Assembly: GCA_020638575.1 (NCBI GenBank)
Contig: JACKIH010000003.1
Span: 973,501-1,037,500 of the forward strand
Reading direction: 5' to 3'
Length of the DNA: 64,000 bases
DNA from: Rhodospirillaceae bacterium
GTDB taxonomy: Bacteria; Pseudomonadota; Alphaproteobacteria; DSM-16000; Inquilinaceae
Under the pieces are notes generated by a model that saw only the letters and a list, made by a program, of their open reading frames with translations, was not told where the DNA came from and did no database searches. The number at the start of each line of letters is the position of its first letter. Position 1 is the first letter of the stretch. Below, in pieces: positions 53,710-62,387 of this stretch. The translations under genes were made by a program, and so were the position numbers.

Positions 53710-54683
53710 GGTTGTGCTCCTGTCTGGCTGGGTGTCTGCGTCGTGGACGACAGGGGGTCGTCGAGCGGCGCCAGTTGAGCCAGCAAGCGCGCCAGGGCCG
53801 GGAGGCCAGCGCAGCCTGTCTTGGCGTAGACCTGTGACAGGGTGTTACGGGCGACCCCTTCGGAGAGCCCGAGGCGCCGCGCGGCATCCAGCACCGTGTC
53901 ACCGGTGCCGACGGCCACGGCGAGGCGCGCCTCGGCGGGGGTCAGCTCGTAAAGATCTGAGAGCGTGTCGGGATCGACGGCCGGCTGGCCGGTCAACACC
54001 ACCTGCAGCAGCAGGCAGCTTTCGGAGATGCGGCGAGCCCGCACGACCAGGCCGACATGGGTTTCATCGCCGCCCACCAGCATGGTCCGGTCGCGGTCGG
54101 ACTTGAGCAGGCGGGAGAAGTTGGCCGGCGTGGTCGGGCTGGTGACATGCCCCTTGACGATGGACAGGTCCCGGCTCGCATGCGCCAGCTTCAGGAAGGC
54201 GGCGTTGGCCTGCAGCAGGTAGCCGGTGGACGGCGACACCGTGGCCAGCGGGATCAGCCAGTTCTCGGCGATCCCGACCACGCTGTCCTGGGCCACCAGC
54301 CAGGGGTCCTGGGAGAAGGTTCGGCGCTGCACCAGCAACCCGGAGTCGACCCGGAAGTGGGTGAGCGTCGACACCACGCCGCCTTGGGCGCGGCGCGTTT
54401 CGGTCCGGCAGGACCGTTCAAGGTCGGTGAGTTGGCGGTCGATGAACCGCTGCGGATCCCGGTACGCGGCGGGATCGGCGTAGATCCCCTGGCGAATGCA
54501 CGACCGGATGATGTCTTCCGGAGTGGTTCGCCCCGGCCGCGGCTCGGCGTAGGCCTGCAACTCGAAGAACCGGTCATTGCCGAACACCAGCGTGTTGTCC
54601 GTCGCGAAGACGGCCAGGCTGTCGCCCGTCCTCTCGGCGGCCTGCTGGGCGATGGCAATGATGGCATCGGTTGTTATGGTCAT
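53655..54683 (-). CDS. PAS-domain regulator with LuxR-type DNA-binding domain
   Basis: The 342-residue product has an N-terminal PAS-like sensor (about 15-130, DSLAVFATDNTLVFGNDRFFEL), a middle region that may be a second PAS (about 140-225), and a LuxR/GerE helix-turn-helix (244-303, YELTPAEARLAVAVGTGDTVLDAARRLGLSEGVARNTLSQVYAKTG). The last 35 residues are a low-complexity tail that overlaps the start of the GRDP-like gene. There is no receiver domain, so the signal is sensed directly. A perfect palindrome 56-72 bp upstream of the ATG suggests autoregulation. Confidence 0.85.
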   Translation of the reverse strand: MTITTDAIIAIAQQAAERTGDSLAVFATDNTLVFGNDRFFELQAYAEPRPGRTTPEDIIRSCIRQGIYADPAAYRDPQRFIDRQLTDLERSCRTETRRAQGGVVSTLTHFRVDSGLLVQRRTFSQDPWLVAQDSVVGIAENWLIPLATVSPSTGYLLQANAAFLKLAHASRDLSIVKGHVTSPTTPANFSRLLKSDRDRTMLVGGDETHVGLVVRARRISESCLLLQVVLTGQPAVDPDTLSDLYELTPAEARLAVAVGTGDTVLDAARRLGLSEGVARNTLSQVYAKTGCAGLPALARLLAQLAPLDDPLSSTTQTPSQTGAQPCPTSTRRRLWPPPRRSI

Positions 54684-54973
54684 GGCTCAATGTCCCTTGC
54701 ATGCATCCACATGGCAGGTGAGGGTCCGCACCTATTTTGGGTAATATAGTTACCCGACGCGTGGGAACAGACCGGCACCAGAATATTCCGACACGCGACG
54801 AACCGCGACTCAGGAAGCGAATACCGCGCAAGATCCTTGGCCACAGCCCGGACCGGCGACATCCAGACAACCCATACGGGCGCCGCTGCAGGGGCCTTGT
54901 TCAGCCCTGTCAGGGTGTTACCGTTGGCCGGACGGGACCGCAGAAGACCACGCAGATTTCAGGGAGGACGGCG
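54684..54973. other. 290-bp divergent intergenic region
   Basis: No gene seen. It contains the palindrome at 54739-54755 and, at the far end, a good AGGGAGG ribosome site (54961-54967) for the binding-protein gene. Between them it is GC-rich with several short direct repeats but nothing decisive. Confidence 0.45.
54739..54755. promoter_or_regulatory. Palindrome GGGTAATATAGTTACCC upstream of the PAS-LuxR gene
   Basis: Perfect 6-bp arms (GGGTAA, TTACCC) with a 5-nt centre, in the 290-bp divergent gap before the regulator (minus) and the ABC binding-protein gene (plus). Its distance of 56-72 bp from the regulator ATG suits a LuxR-type operator at or just upstream of -35. It could also act on the transporter genes. 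Confidence 0.65.
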
Positions 54974-56257
54974 ATGGCGACGGCGCGATCGCTTCGGTGC
55001 GCTGCCTTCGCGGCTGCACTGGCAACCCTCGGGACGGCCTGCCCGGCTGCGGCCGTAACCATCACCTTGAGCTGCAGCGCGCTCGGCACCGAGCTGGAGC
55101 TGTGCCGGGAGGGAGCCGAAGCGTGGGCGGAGGCCACCGGCAACACGGTGGAGCTGGTGTCCACGCCCAACTCGGCCACCGATCGGCTGGCGCTCTACCA
55201 GCAGATGCTCGCGTCGGGTGCGTCGGACATCGACGTGTTCGTGATCGACGTCATCTGGCCGGGCATCCTGGAAAGCCACCTGGTCGATCTGTCGGGCCTG
55301 GTGCCGCAGGAGGACATCGACCAGCACTTCCCGGCCATCGTCGACAACAACACAGTCGACGGCCGCCTGGTCGCCCTGCCCTGGTTCATCGATGCCGGGC
55401 TGCTCTACTACCGTACCGACCTGCTGGACGCGTACGGCCAAACGGTGCCGCAAACCTGGGCGGAGATGGCAGAGGCGGCTGCGGCGATCCAGGAGGGCGA
55501 GCGGGCCGCCGGTAACGCCCAGTTCTGGGGGTACGTGTTCCAAGCCAGCGCGTACGAGGGCCTCACCTGCAACGCACTGGAATGGATCGATGCCTATGGC
55601 GGCGGCCTGATCGGCGACGACGGCCGCCCCACCGTCGACACGCCCCAGGCCATCGCGGCCCTGGAGGAAGCGGCAAGCTGGGTCGGCGCCATCGCACCGC
55701 CGGGCGTGCTCAACTACACCGAGGAGGAGAGCCGCGGCGTCTGGCAGGCCGGCAATGCCGCCTTCATGCGCAACTGGCCCTATGCCTGGGCACTTTCCCA
55801 GGGCGAAGACAGCCCCATCCGCGGCCTCGTGGGCGTGGCCGCCCTGCCGCGCGGCGAGGGCGAAGGGGCCGGACACACCGGCGCTCTGGGCGGCGCCCAG
55901 CTTGCCGTTTCCCGCTATTCCGAGCACCCGGTGGTCGCCGCCGACCTGGTGCGCTACCTGGCCGGCTACGAAGAACAGAAGCGCCGGGCCATCGCGGGCT
56001 CCTTCAATCCCACCATCATGGCGCTCTACGAGGACCCCGAGGTGCTGGCGGCCAACCCCTTCTTCGGTGAGCTTTTCGACACCTTCACGCATGCCGTGGC
56101 ACGGCCCTCGCGGATCACCGGGGCGCGCTACAACGAGGTCAGCTCCGCCGTCTTCAGCGCCGTCCATGCCGTGCTGTCGGGTGAGGCTGCGGCCGCCGAA
56201 GCGCTGGCCGACCTCAATGCCGAGCTCAACCGCATGAGCCGCGGCGGCCGGTGGTAG
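54974..56257 (+). CDS. Trehalose/maltose-type ABC transporter substrate-binding protein (ThuE-like)
   Basis: A Sec signal peptide (residues 1-27, ending ACPAAA) precedes a 400-residue sugar-binding protein. The start VTITLSCSALGTELELCREGAEAWAEATGNTVELVSTPN and the DVFVIDVIWPGILESH region strongly resemble ThuE/AglE-type disaccharide binding proteins. It should capture trehalose, maltose or sucrose in the periplasm. ATG at 54974 with AGGGAGG 7 nt upstream. First gene of a binding protein-permease-permease-ATPase operon. Confidence 0.9.
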   Translation: MATARSLRCAAFAAALATLGTACPAAAVTITLSCSALGTELELCREGAEAWAEATGNTVELVSTPNSATDRLALYQQMLASGASDIDVFVIDVIWPGILESHLVDLSGLVPQEDIDQHFPAIVDNNTVDGRLVALPWFIDAGLLYYRTDLLDAYGQTVPQTWAEMAEAAAAIQEGERAAGNAQFWGYVFQASAYEGLTCNALEWIDAYGGGLIGDDGRPTVDTPQAIAALEEAASWVGAIAPPGVLNYTEEESRGVWQAGNAAFMRNWPYAWALSQGEDSPIRGLVGVAALPRGEGEGAGHTGALGGAQLAVSRYSEHPVVAADLVRYLAGYEEQKRRAIAGSFNPTIMALYEDPEVLAANPFFGELFDTFTHAVARPSRITGARYNEVSSAVFSAVHAVLSGEAAAAEALADLNAELNRMSRGGRW

Positions 56258-57405
56258 CCGGCGGCAGCAGCGCGCGTGTCCGGGCCGCGGCACCGCCGTC
56301 GTCCCACCACCGCCGCCGGGTGCGCCGGGCCTGGCTGTTCCTTGCCCCCATGCTGGTGGTGCTGTCCCTGGTGGCCGGCTGGCCGCTCGCGCGCACGGTG
56401 GCGCTCAGCCTCACCGATGCCACGCTGAACACCCTGGACGAGGCCAACTTCGTCGGCGTCGCCAACTATCTGGCCTACGGCCCGCCCCTCGACGCCTTCG
56501 ATCCCGACGCCGGCGCCTACTACCTCTATGACGCCGAGCACGACCGCCACTTCGTGCTGGATGCGCAGACCGGCCGCCTGACCGACGAGACCGACCGCGA
56601 CCACCCGATCGTCTACGACCGGGTGGACGGCGACTATGTGCACGCTGAAACGGGGGAGCCGGCGCCCGGCATCGCCGATCCACTGTTCCAATGGTCCGGC
56701 GTGCTGGCCGATCGCCTGTGGTGGCGCGCGGTTGCCAACACGCTCGTCTTCGCCATCGCTTCGGTGTCGCTGGAGGTAATCCTCGGCGTCGCCATCGCCC
56801 TGGCCCTCAACGCAGGACTGCAGGCCCGCGGGCTGCTGCGCGCCGCCGTGCTGATTCCCTGGGCCATCCCCACCGTGGTGTCGGCCAAGATGTGGGGCTG
56901 GATGTATCACGACAGCTTCGGGGTGATGAACGACATCCTGCTGGGTCTGGGCGTGATCTCAGAGGGCCTCGCCTGGACCGCCGACCCTCACCTGGCCATG
57001 GCGGCGGTGGTGTTCGTGGATGTGTGGAAGACCACGCCGTTCCTGGCGCTGCTGGTGCTGGCGGCCCTGCAGATGCTGCCCGGCGAATGTTACGAGGCCG
57101 CCCGCGTCGACGGCGTGCACCCGGTGACCGTGTTCTGGCGGGTGACCCTGCCGCTGATCAAGCCGGCGCTGGTGGTGGCCATCATCTTCCGCACCCTCGA
57201 TGCGCTGAGGATCTTCGACCTGATCTACGTGCTCACCGCCAACACCGAGGCGACCATGACCATGTCGGTCTACGCCCGCCAGGAACTGATCGACTTCCAG
57301 AACGTCGGCGCCGGGTCGGCCGCCTCCACGCTGCTGGTGTTCGTGATTGCTCTGGTCACGGTGTTCTACCTGATGGCCGGGCGCGTGCGCCTGGGGGCGG
57401 ACTAG
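56251..57405 (+). CDS. ABC sugar permease (ThuF-like) with an inserted periplasmic loop
   Basis: Six membrane helices with the EAA loop (GECYEAARVDGVHPVTVFWRVTLPLIKP) that contacts the ATPase. Residues about 76-149, right after the first helix and NYL, form a long acidic, Tyr- and His-rich segment (YYLYDAEHDRH, TGRLTDETDRDHP, GDYVHAETGEP) not found in ordinary MalF/ThuF-size permeases of about 310 residues. It should lie in the periplasm, facing the binding protein. The GTG start overlaps the binding-protein gene by 7 bp. Length 384. Confidence 0.9.
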   Translation: MVAGGSSARVRAAAPPSSHHRRRVRRAWLFLAPMLVVLSLVAGWPLARTVALSLTDATLNTLDEANFVGVANYLAYGPPLDAFDPDAGAYYLYDAEHDRHFVLDAQTGRLTDETDRDHPIVYDRVDGDYVHAETGEPAPGIADPLFQWSGVLADRLWWRAVANTLVFAIASVSLEVILGVAIALALNAGLQARGLLRAAVLIPWAIPTVVSAKMWGWMYHDSFGVMNDILLGLGVISEGLAWTADPHLAMAAVVFVDVWKTTPFLALLVLAALQMLPGECYEAARVDGVHPVTVFWRVTLPLIKPALVVAIIFRTLDALRIFDLIYVLTANTEATMTMSVYARQELIDFQNVGAGSAASTLLVFVIALVTVFYLMAGRVRLGAD

Positions 57406-57407
57406 CC

Positions 57408-58247
57408 ATGGCGATCCCAGGCCGCTCGCGACCCGCCACCGCCGCCTTCTATGCGGCCGTAGCCGTAATCGTCGTCTACACCGTGTTTCCCTTCTACTGG
57501 GCGGTAAACTCGTCGCTGCAAACCCCGCAGGAGCTGTTCGACGTCACCTGGTTCCCGTTCTCCTTCAGCTTCGGCAACTACGCCCACGTGTTCGACGGCC
57601 AGCCTTTCGGCCGCAACATCTTGAATTCGGTCTTCGTAGCGGTGTTGACGGTGGGGATCTCGCTGGCCCTGTCGCTCACCGCCGCCCATGCGCTGGCCCG
57701 CGTACGGTTCCGCGGCCGCGGCCTGCTGCTGCTGGCGATCCTGTCGGTCTCCATGTTCCCGCAGGTGGCGGTGCTGGGCGGCATGTACGAGCTGATCCGC
57801 AGCCTCGGGCTCTACAACAGCCTCTATGGCCTGGTGCTGTCCTACATGATCTTCACGCTGCCGTTCACCGTGTGGGTGCTGACAACCTTCCTGCGCGAGC
57901 TGCCCAGGGAGCTTGAGGACGCCGCCATCATGGACGGCGCCGGCCCCTGGACCACGTTGACCCGCGTGTTCCTGCCGCTGATGGGCCCGGCCCTCGTCAC
58001 CACCGGGTTGCTGGCCTTCATCGCCGCGTGGAACGAGTTCCTGTTCGCGCTCACCTTCACCTTGTCGGACAGCCAGCGAACGGTGCCGGTGGCCATCGCC
58101 AACTTCTCCGGCGCCAGCCAGTTCGAGCTGCCCTGGGGCAACATCATGGCCGCTTCGGTGATCGTCACCGTGCCGCTGATCGTGCTGGTGCTGGTGTTTC
58201 AGCGGCGCATCGTGTCGGGCCTCACGGCCGGTGCGGTGAAGGGCTGA
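57408..58247 (+). CDS. ABC sugar permease (ThuG/MalG-like)
   Basis: A 279-residue permease with six membrane helices and the EAA loop LEDAAIMDGAGPWTTLTRVFLPLMGP. The conserved N-terminal VFPFYWAVNSSLQTPQELF and GGMYELIRSLGLYNSLYGLVLSYM support the MalG/ThuG family. ATG at 57408 is 3 bp after the first permease stop. It pairs with that permease to form the membrane channel. Confidence 0.93.
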   Translation: MAIPGRSRPATAAFYAAVAVIVVYTVFPFYWAVNSSLQTPQELFDVTWFPFSFSFGNYAHVFDGQPFGRNILNSVFVAVLTVGISLALSLTAAHALARVRFRGRGLLLLAILSVSMFPQVAVLGGMYELIRSLGLYNSLYGLVLSYMIFTLPFTVWVLTTFLRELPRELEDAAIMDGAGPWTTLTRVFLPLMGPALVTTGLLAFIAAWNEFLFALTFTLSDSQRTVPVAIANFSGASQFELPWGNIMAASVIVTVPLIVLVLVFQRRIVSGLTAGAVKG

Positions 58248-58252
58248 GCGGT

Positions 58253-59359
<1,107 letters not shown>

Positions 59360-59395
59360 AGCATGTCTTGTTCGGTCTGCACCGGCCCTCGTCCC

Positions 59396-59437
59396 CACCC
59401 GGCCACCCAAGTATTTGACAATGGGTTGGGTGGCCGG
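59396..59437 (+). repeat. Dispersed palindromic repeat, copy 3
   Basis: Same core as 8842-8883: CACCCGGCCACCCAA, then an 8-nt variable segment, ACAATGG and GTTGGGTGGCCGGG. The arms CCGGCCACCCAA and TTGGGTGGCCGG form a perfect 12-bp stem. It lies 37 bp after the ABC operon and could end its transcript. Confidence 0.8.
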
Positions 59438-59490
59438 GCGGCGAAGAGCGCCGCAACAAACTCCGCCAAAGGCGGAAAACCATAGAAGTC

Positions 59491-59524
59491 CCCAAACGAA
59501 ACGGGGCGGCCGAATGGCCGCCCC
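59491..59524 (-). terminator. Rho-independent terminator of the mutase-meaB-ccr transcript
   Basis: GGGGCGGCC (59503-59511), loop GAAT, GGCCGCCCC (59516-59524): a perfect 9-bp GC stem. Read on the minus strand it is followed by CGTTTCGTTTGG, a broken T-run, 25 bp after the ccr stop. The convergent ABC operon lies on the other side. Confidence 0.8.
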
Positions 59525-59548
59525 GCCCCGTCTCGACTCGTCGATCGC

Positions 59549-61354
59549 CTACTTCTTCTTGGGCTCGGCGAGCATCTTGCGGACCACGTCGGAGGTCGAC
59601 AGCATGCCGATCGGCTCGTCGCGGCCCTCCTTCTCGCGCACCACCACCAAGCGATGGATGCGCCGCGCCGTCATGGTGCTGACGGCGTCGCTCAGCAGGT
59701 CGTCGGCCCGGCAGGTGTACGCACCCAGCGTCATTACCCGGCGCACCGGCAGGCGCAGCGCATCGCCCTGCGGCCACTGCTGACGGGCCAGGATCACGTC
59801 GGTCATGGAGATCACGCCGATCGCCAGCCCGTTCTCCAGTACCGCCATGGCGCGGATGTGGTGCTCCAGCATGGTCTCGGCCGCCGTCTTCAGCGTGTCG
59901 TCCGGACGGCAGGAGATGACGCTGGTCGTCATCACGTCGCCCACCTTCGTGGTCTCGTCGACCACCAGGCCTTCCAGGGCGTCCAGGGCCTCGTCGGTGT
60001 CGCCGGTGGGCACCCGCGGCACCACCTCGGCCTTGGTGGCTTCCGGCGCCTCGTCGACCCGCACGGCCGCCACATGGTGCATCTCCGGCACGTCCGCCGT
60101 CTTGCCCAGCCCGAAGCCCGGCGCGCCGATCAGCACCGACATGTTGCCGTGGGGGTGCTTGTTGTCATGCATCAGCTGGTGGGCCACCGGCAGTTCGGCA
60201 TAGGTGAACGCCCGGCTCATGCACGGGTCGACTTTGCCGGCCAGGACGAGGTCGTTGAGTGCATAGCACTGCTCGTCATTGGCGAAGTGCGAGCCCTGCA
60301 GGCGCTTCTGGCGCATCCACAGATAGCGCAGGTCGACGGTGGCGTTGTAGCCGGTGGTGCCGGCACAGATCACCACCATGCCGCCGGTGTCGCACACGAA
60401 GATCGAGCTGGGGATGGTGCCTTCGCCCGGATGCTCGAACACCACCTTCGGGTTGCGCTTCTCACCCAGCGCTTCCCAGAAGCCGGCGCCAAAGGCGCGC
60501 ACGCCCTTCAGCCACTTGGCGTAGCCGGCGGCGTCCTTCCAGTGGGGCAGCATGCCCCAATGGTCGTAGTCCTTGCGGTTCATGCAGCCGCGGGCACCCA
60601 AGCTCTTGCAGTACTCGACCTTGTCGTTGTCGGAGATCACCGCGACCGGCACGGCACCGATGCTGTCGGCGATCTGGATGGCCATGGAGCCCAGCCCGCC
60701 GGCCCCGCCCCAGATCAGCACCGGGTCGCCCGGGTTCAGCTTGTGCTGCGGCCAGCCCATCAGCATGCGATAGGCGGTGGCCCCAACCAGCATATAGGCC
60801 GCCGCCTGTTCCCAGGTCAGGTGCTTCGGTTTGGGCGAGCACTGGTGGGCCTGCACGCGGGTGAACTGGGCGAAGCTGCCGTAGTTGGACTCATACCCCC
60901 AGATGCGGAAGCTCGGCGAATACATGGGATCGCCGCCGGCCTTCACGAACGGGCAATCGCCGTTCCACATGCCGCAGTGGACGACGACCTCGTCACCCAC
61001 CTTGACCCGCGTCACGTTCTCGCCGACCGCGTAGACGATGCCGGACGCATCGCTGCCGCCGATGTGGAAGTCTTCCGGCTCGCCCTGCTTGTTGCGCGCC
61101 TTGATGACGTCCACCGGAATGCCCAGCGAGGCCCAGACGTTGTTGTAGTTGACGCCGGCGGCCATGACGTAGACGAGCACTTCGTCCGGCGCGATGGTCG
61201 GCACCGGCACGACTTCCTGCTGGAAGCCCTTCATGGGCTCGCCGAACCGGTCGGCACGGACCAGCCAAGCGTGCATCTCCGCCGGCACCACGCCCAACGG
61301 CGGGGCTTCACCAACCGGGTACAAATCTTTGGTTACGGTTTCGGTCATCGTCAT
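59549..61354 (-). CDS. ccr: Crotonyl-CoA carboxylase/reductase fused to tandem CBS domains
   Basis: Residues 1-430 are a medium-chain-dehydrogenase-type Ccr, which makes (2S)-ethylmalonyl-CoA from crotonyl-CoA, CO2 and NADPH. The CO2-pocket residues are matched: Asn in NYNNVW (about 71), Glu 155 in WGYESN, His 356 in GSHFAND. The NADPH loop is WGGAGGLGSMA (215-225). Residues 451-601 are extra: two CBS domains (about 470-525, VGDVMTTSVISCRPDDTL, and 537-598, VRRVMTLGAYTC...IGMLSTSDVV). Typical Ccr has about 430 residues. A nucleotide-sensing control is inferred. It starts 46 bp after meaB. Confidence 0.93.
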   Translation of the reverse strand: MTMTETVTKDLYPVGEAPPLGVVPAEMHAWLVRADRFGEPMKGFQQEVVPVPTIAPDEVLVYVMAAGVNYNNVWASLGIPVDVIKARNKQGEPEDFHIGGSDASGIVYAVGENVTRVKVGDEVVVHCGMWNGDCPFVKAGGDPMYSPSFRIWGYESNYGSFAQFTRVQAHQCSPKPKHLTWEQAAAYMLVGATAYRMLMGWPQHKLNPGDPVLIWGGAGGLGSMAIQIADSIGAVPVAVISDNDKVEYCKSLGARGCMNRKDYDHWGMLPHWKDAAGYAKWLKGVRAFGAGFWEALGEKRNPKVVFEHPGEGTIPSSIFVCDTGGMVVICAGTTGYNATVDLRYLWMRQKRLQGSHFANDEQCYALNDLVLAGKVDPCMSRAFTYAELPVAHQLMHDNKHPHGNMSVLIGAPGFGLGKTADVPEMHHVAAVRVDEAPEATKAEVVPRVPTGDTDEALDALEGLVVDETTKVGDVMTTSVISCRPDDTLKTAAETMLEHHIRAMAVLENGLAIGVISMTDVILARQQWPQGDALRLPVRRVMTLGAYTCRADDLLSDAVSTMTARRIHRLVVVREKEGRDEPIGMLSTSDVVRKMLAEPKKK

Positions 61355-61400
61355 GGCTGATCCTCCTTATGGGGGCCGCGCAGTGTGAGGCTGCGCAGAG

Positions 61401-62387
61401 TCACGTTTGTGTGCCAGTGAGTTGGATGGTCAGAGCTTCGATTTGGGCGAGCGCCGAACCGGGGGAATCCGCAAGGCGGGCTCTGAGGGCCGCCTCACCC
61501 CCCAGGGTGGAGATGCCGTACCGGCCAAACTCCGCAGCGAGCATCCGCAACACCCAATCGGCGGAGGCGTCGCGGCGCCGCGCGGCCAGGCGGCCGTCGC
61601 TGGAAAGCCAGGTGTGATGGGCGTCGAGCGCCGCGGCCAGGCCGCCAATGCCGATGCCGTTGCGCGCACTGGTGGGCACCACCTTGGTCGTCCAGCCGCC
61701 GTGATCGGTGGCCGAAACCGCGGAGATCTCTGCCACCGTGCCTTCCCAGTCCTGGCCGAGATCGGTCTTGTTGACGGCGATCACCTGCGGCACTTCCAGG
61801 ATCCCGGCCTTGAGGAACTGCACCATGTCGCCGGCGAAGGGCTGGGCAACCAAGCAGGTGGTATCGGCCAGATGGGTCACGTCGACGTCGCGCTGGCCGA
61901 CGCCCACCGTTTCCACGATCACCACATCGAAGGCGGCGATCAGCACCTGGCACATGGGCCAGACTTCGTCCGACAGCCCGCCCACGGCCCGCCGGTCGGC
62001 GAGCGAGCGGATGAACACGCCGTCGTCTTCCGCCGCCGCCAGCATGCGCAGCCGGTCGCCCAGCAGGGCACCGCCGCCGATCGGGCTGGACGGATCGACG
62101 GCGAGGATGCCGACGCTGCGGCCCTCGCTGCGCCAATGGCGGATGATGGCCCCGGTGAGGGTGGACTTGCCGACCCCCGGCGGACCGGTGACGCCGACCA
62201 CATGGCCCTTGTCCGCCGGCACTTCGGCCGCCAGCGCGTCCAGCAGTGCCCGCGCCTCGGTCCGCGCCCGGGGCCGCCGGTCGTCCAACAGGTTGAGGGC
62301 CGCCGCCACGGCCGCACGCCCGCCGGTCGTGTGCCCGGCGTAGGGCAATGCGGCGTCGAGCGCCTTGGATTTTGCCAGGACGGTCAT
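61401..62387 (-). CDS. meaB: MeaB/ArgK-type GTPase, B12 mutase chaperone
   Basis: G3E-family GTPase that protects and reloads adenosylcobalamin-dependent acyl-CoA mutases. Walker A VVGVTGPPGVGKSTL (about 61-75), the switch region VDPSSPIGGGALLGDR and NKTDLG are typical. Length 328. It overlaps the ethylmalonyl-CoA mutase gene by 4 bp (62384-62387), as expected for its partner. Confidence 0.95.
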   Translation of the reverse strand: MTVLAKSKALDAALPYAGHTTGGRAAVAAALNLLDDRRPRARTEARALLDALAAEVPADKGHVVGVTGPPGVGKSTLTGAIIRHWRSEGRSVGILAVDPSSPIGGGALLGDRLRMLAAAEDDGVFIRSLADRRAVGGLSDEVWPMCQVLIAAFDVVIVETVGVGQRDVDVTHLADTTCLVAQPFAGDMVQFLKAGILEVPQVIAVNKTDLGQDWEGTVAEISAVSATDHGGWTTKVVPTSARNGIGIGGLAAALDAHHTWLSSDGRLAARRRDASADWVLRMLAAEFGRYGISTLGGEAALRARLADSPGSALAQIEALTIQLTGTQT

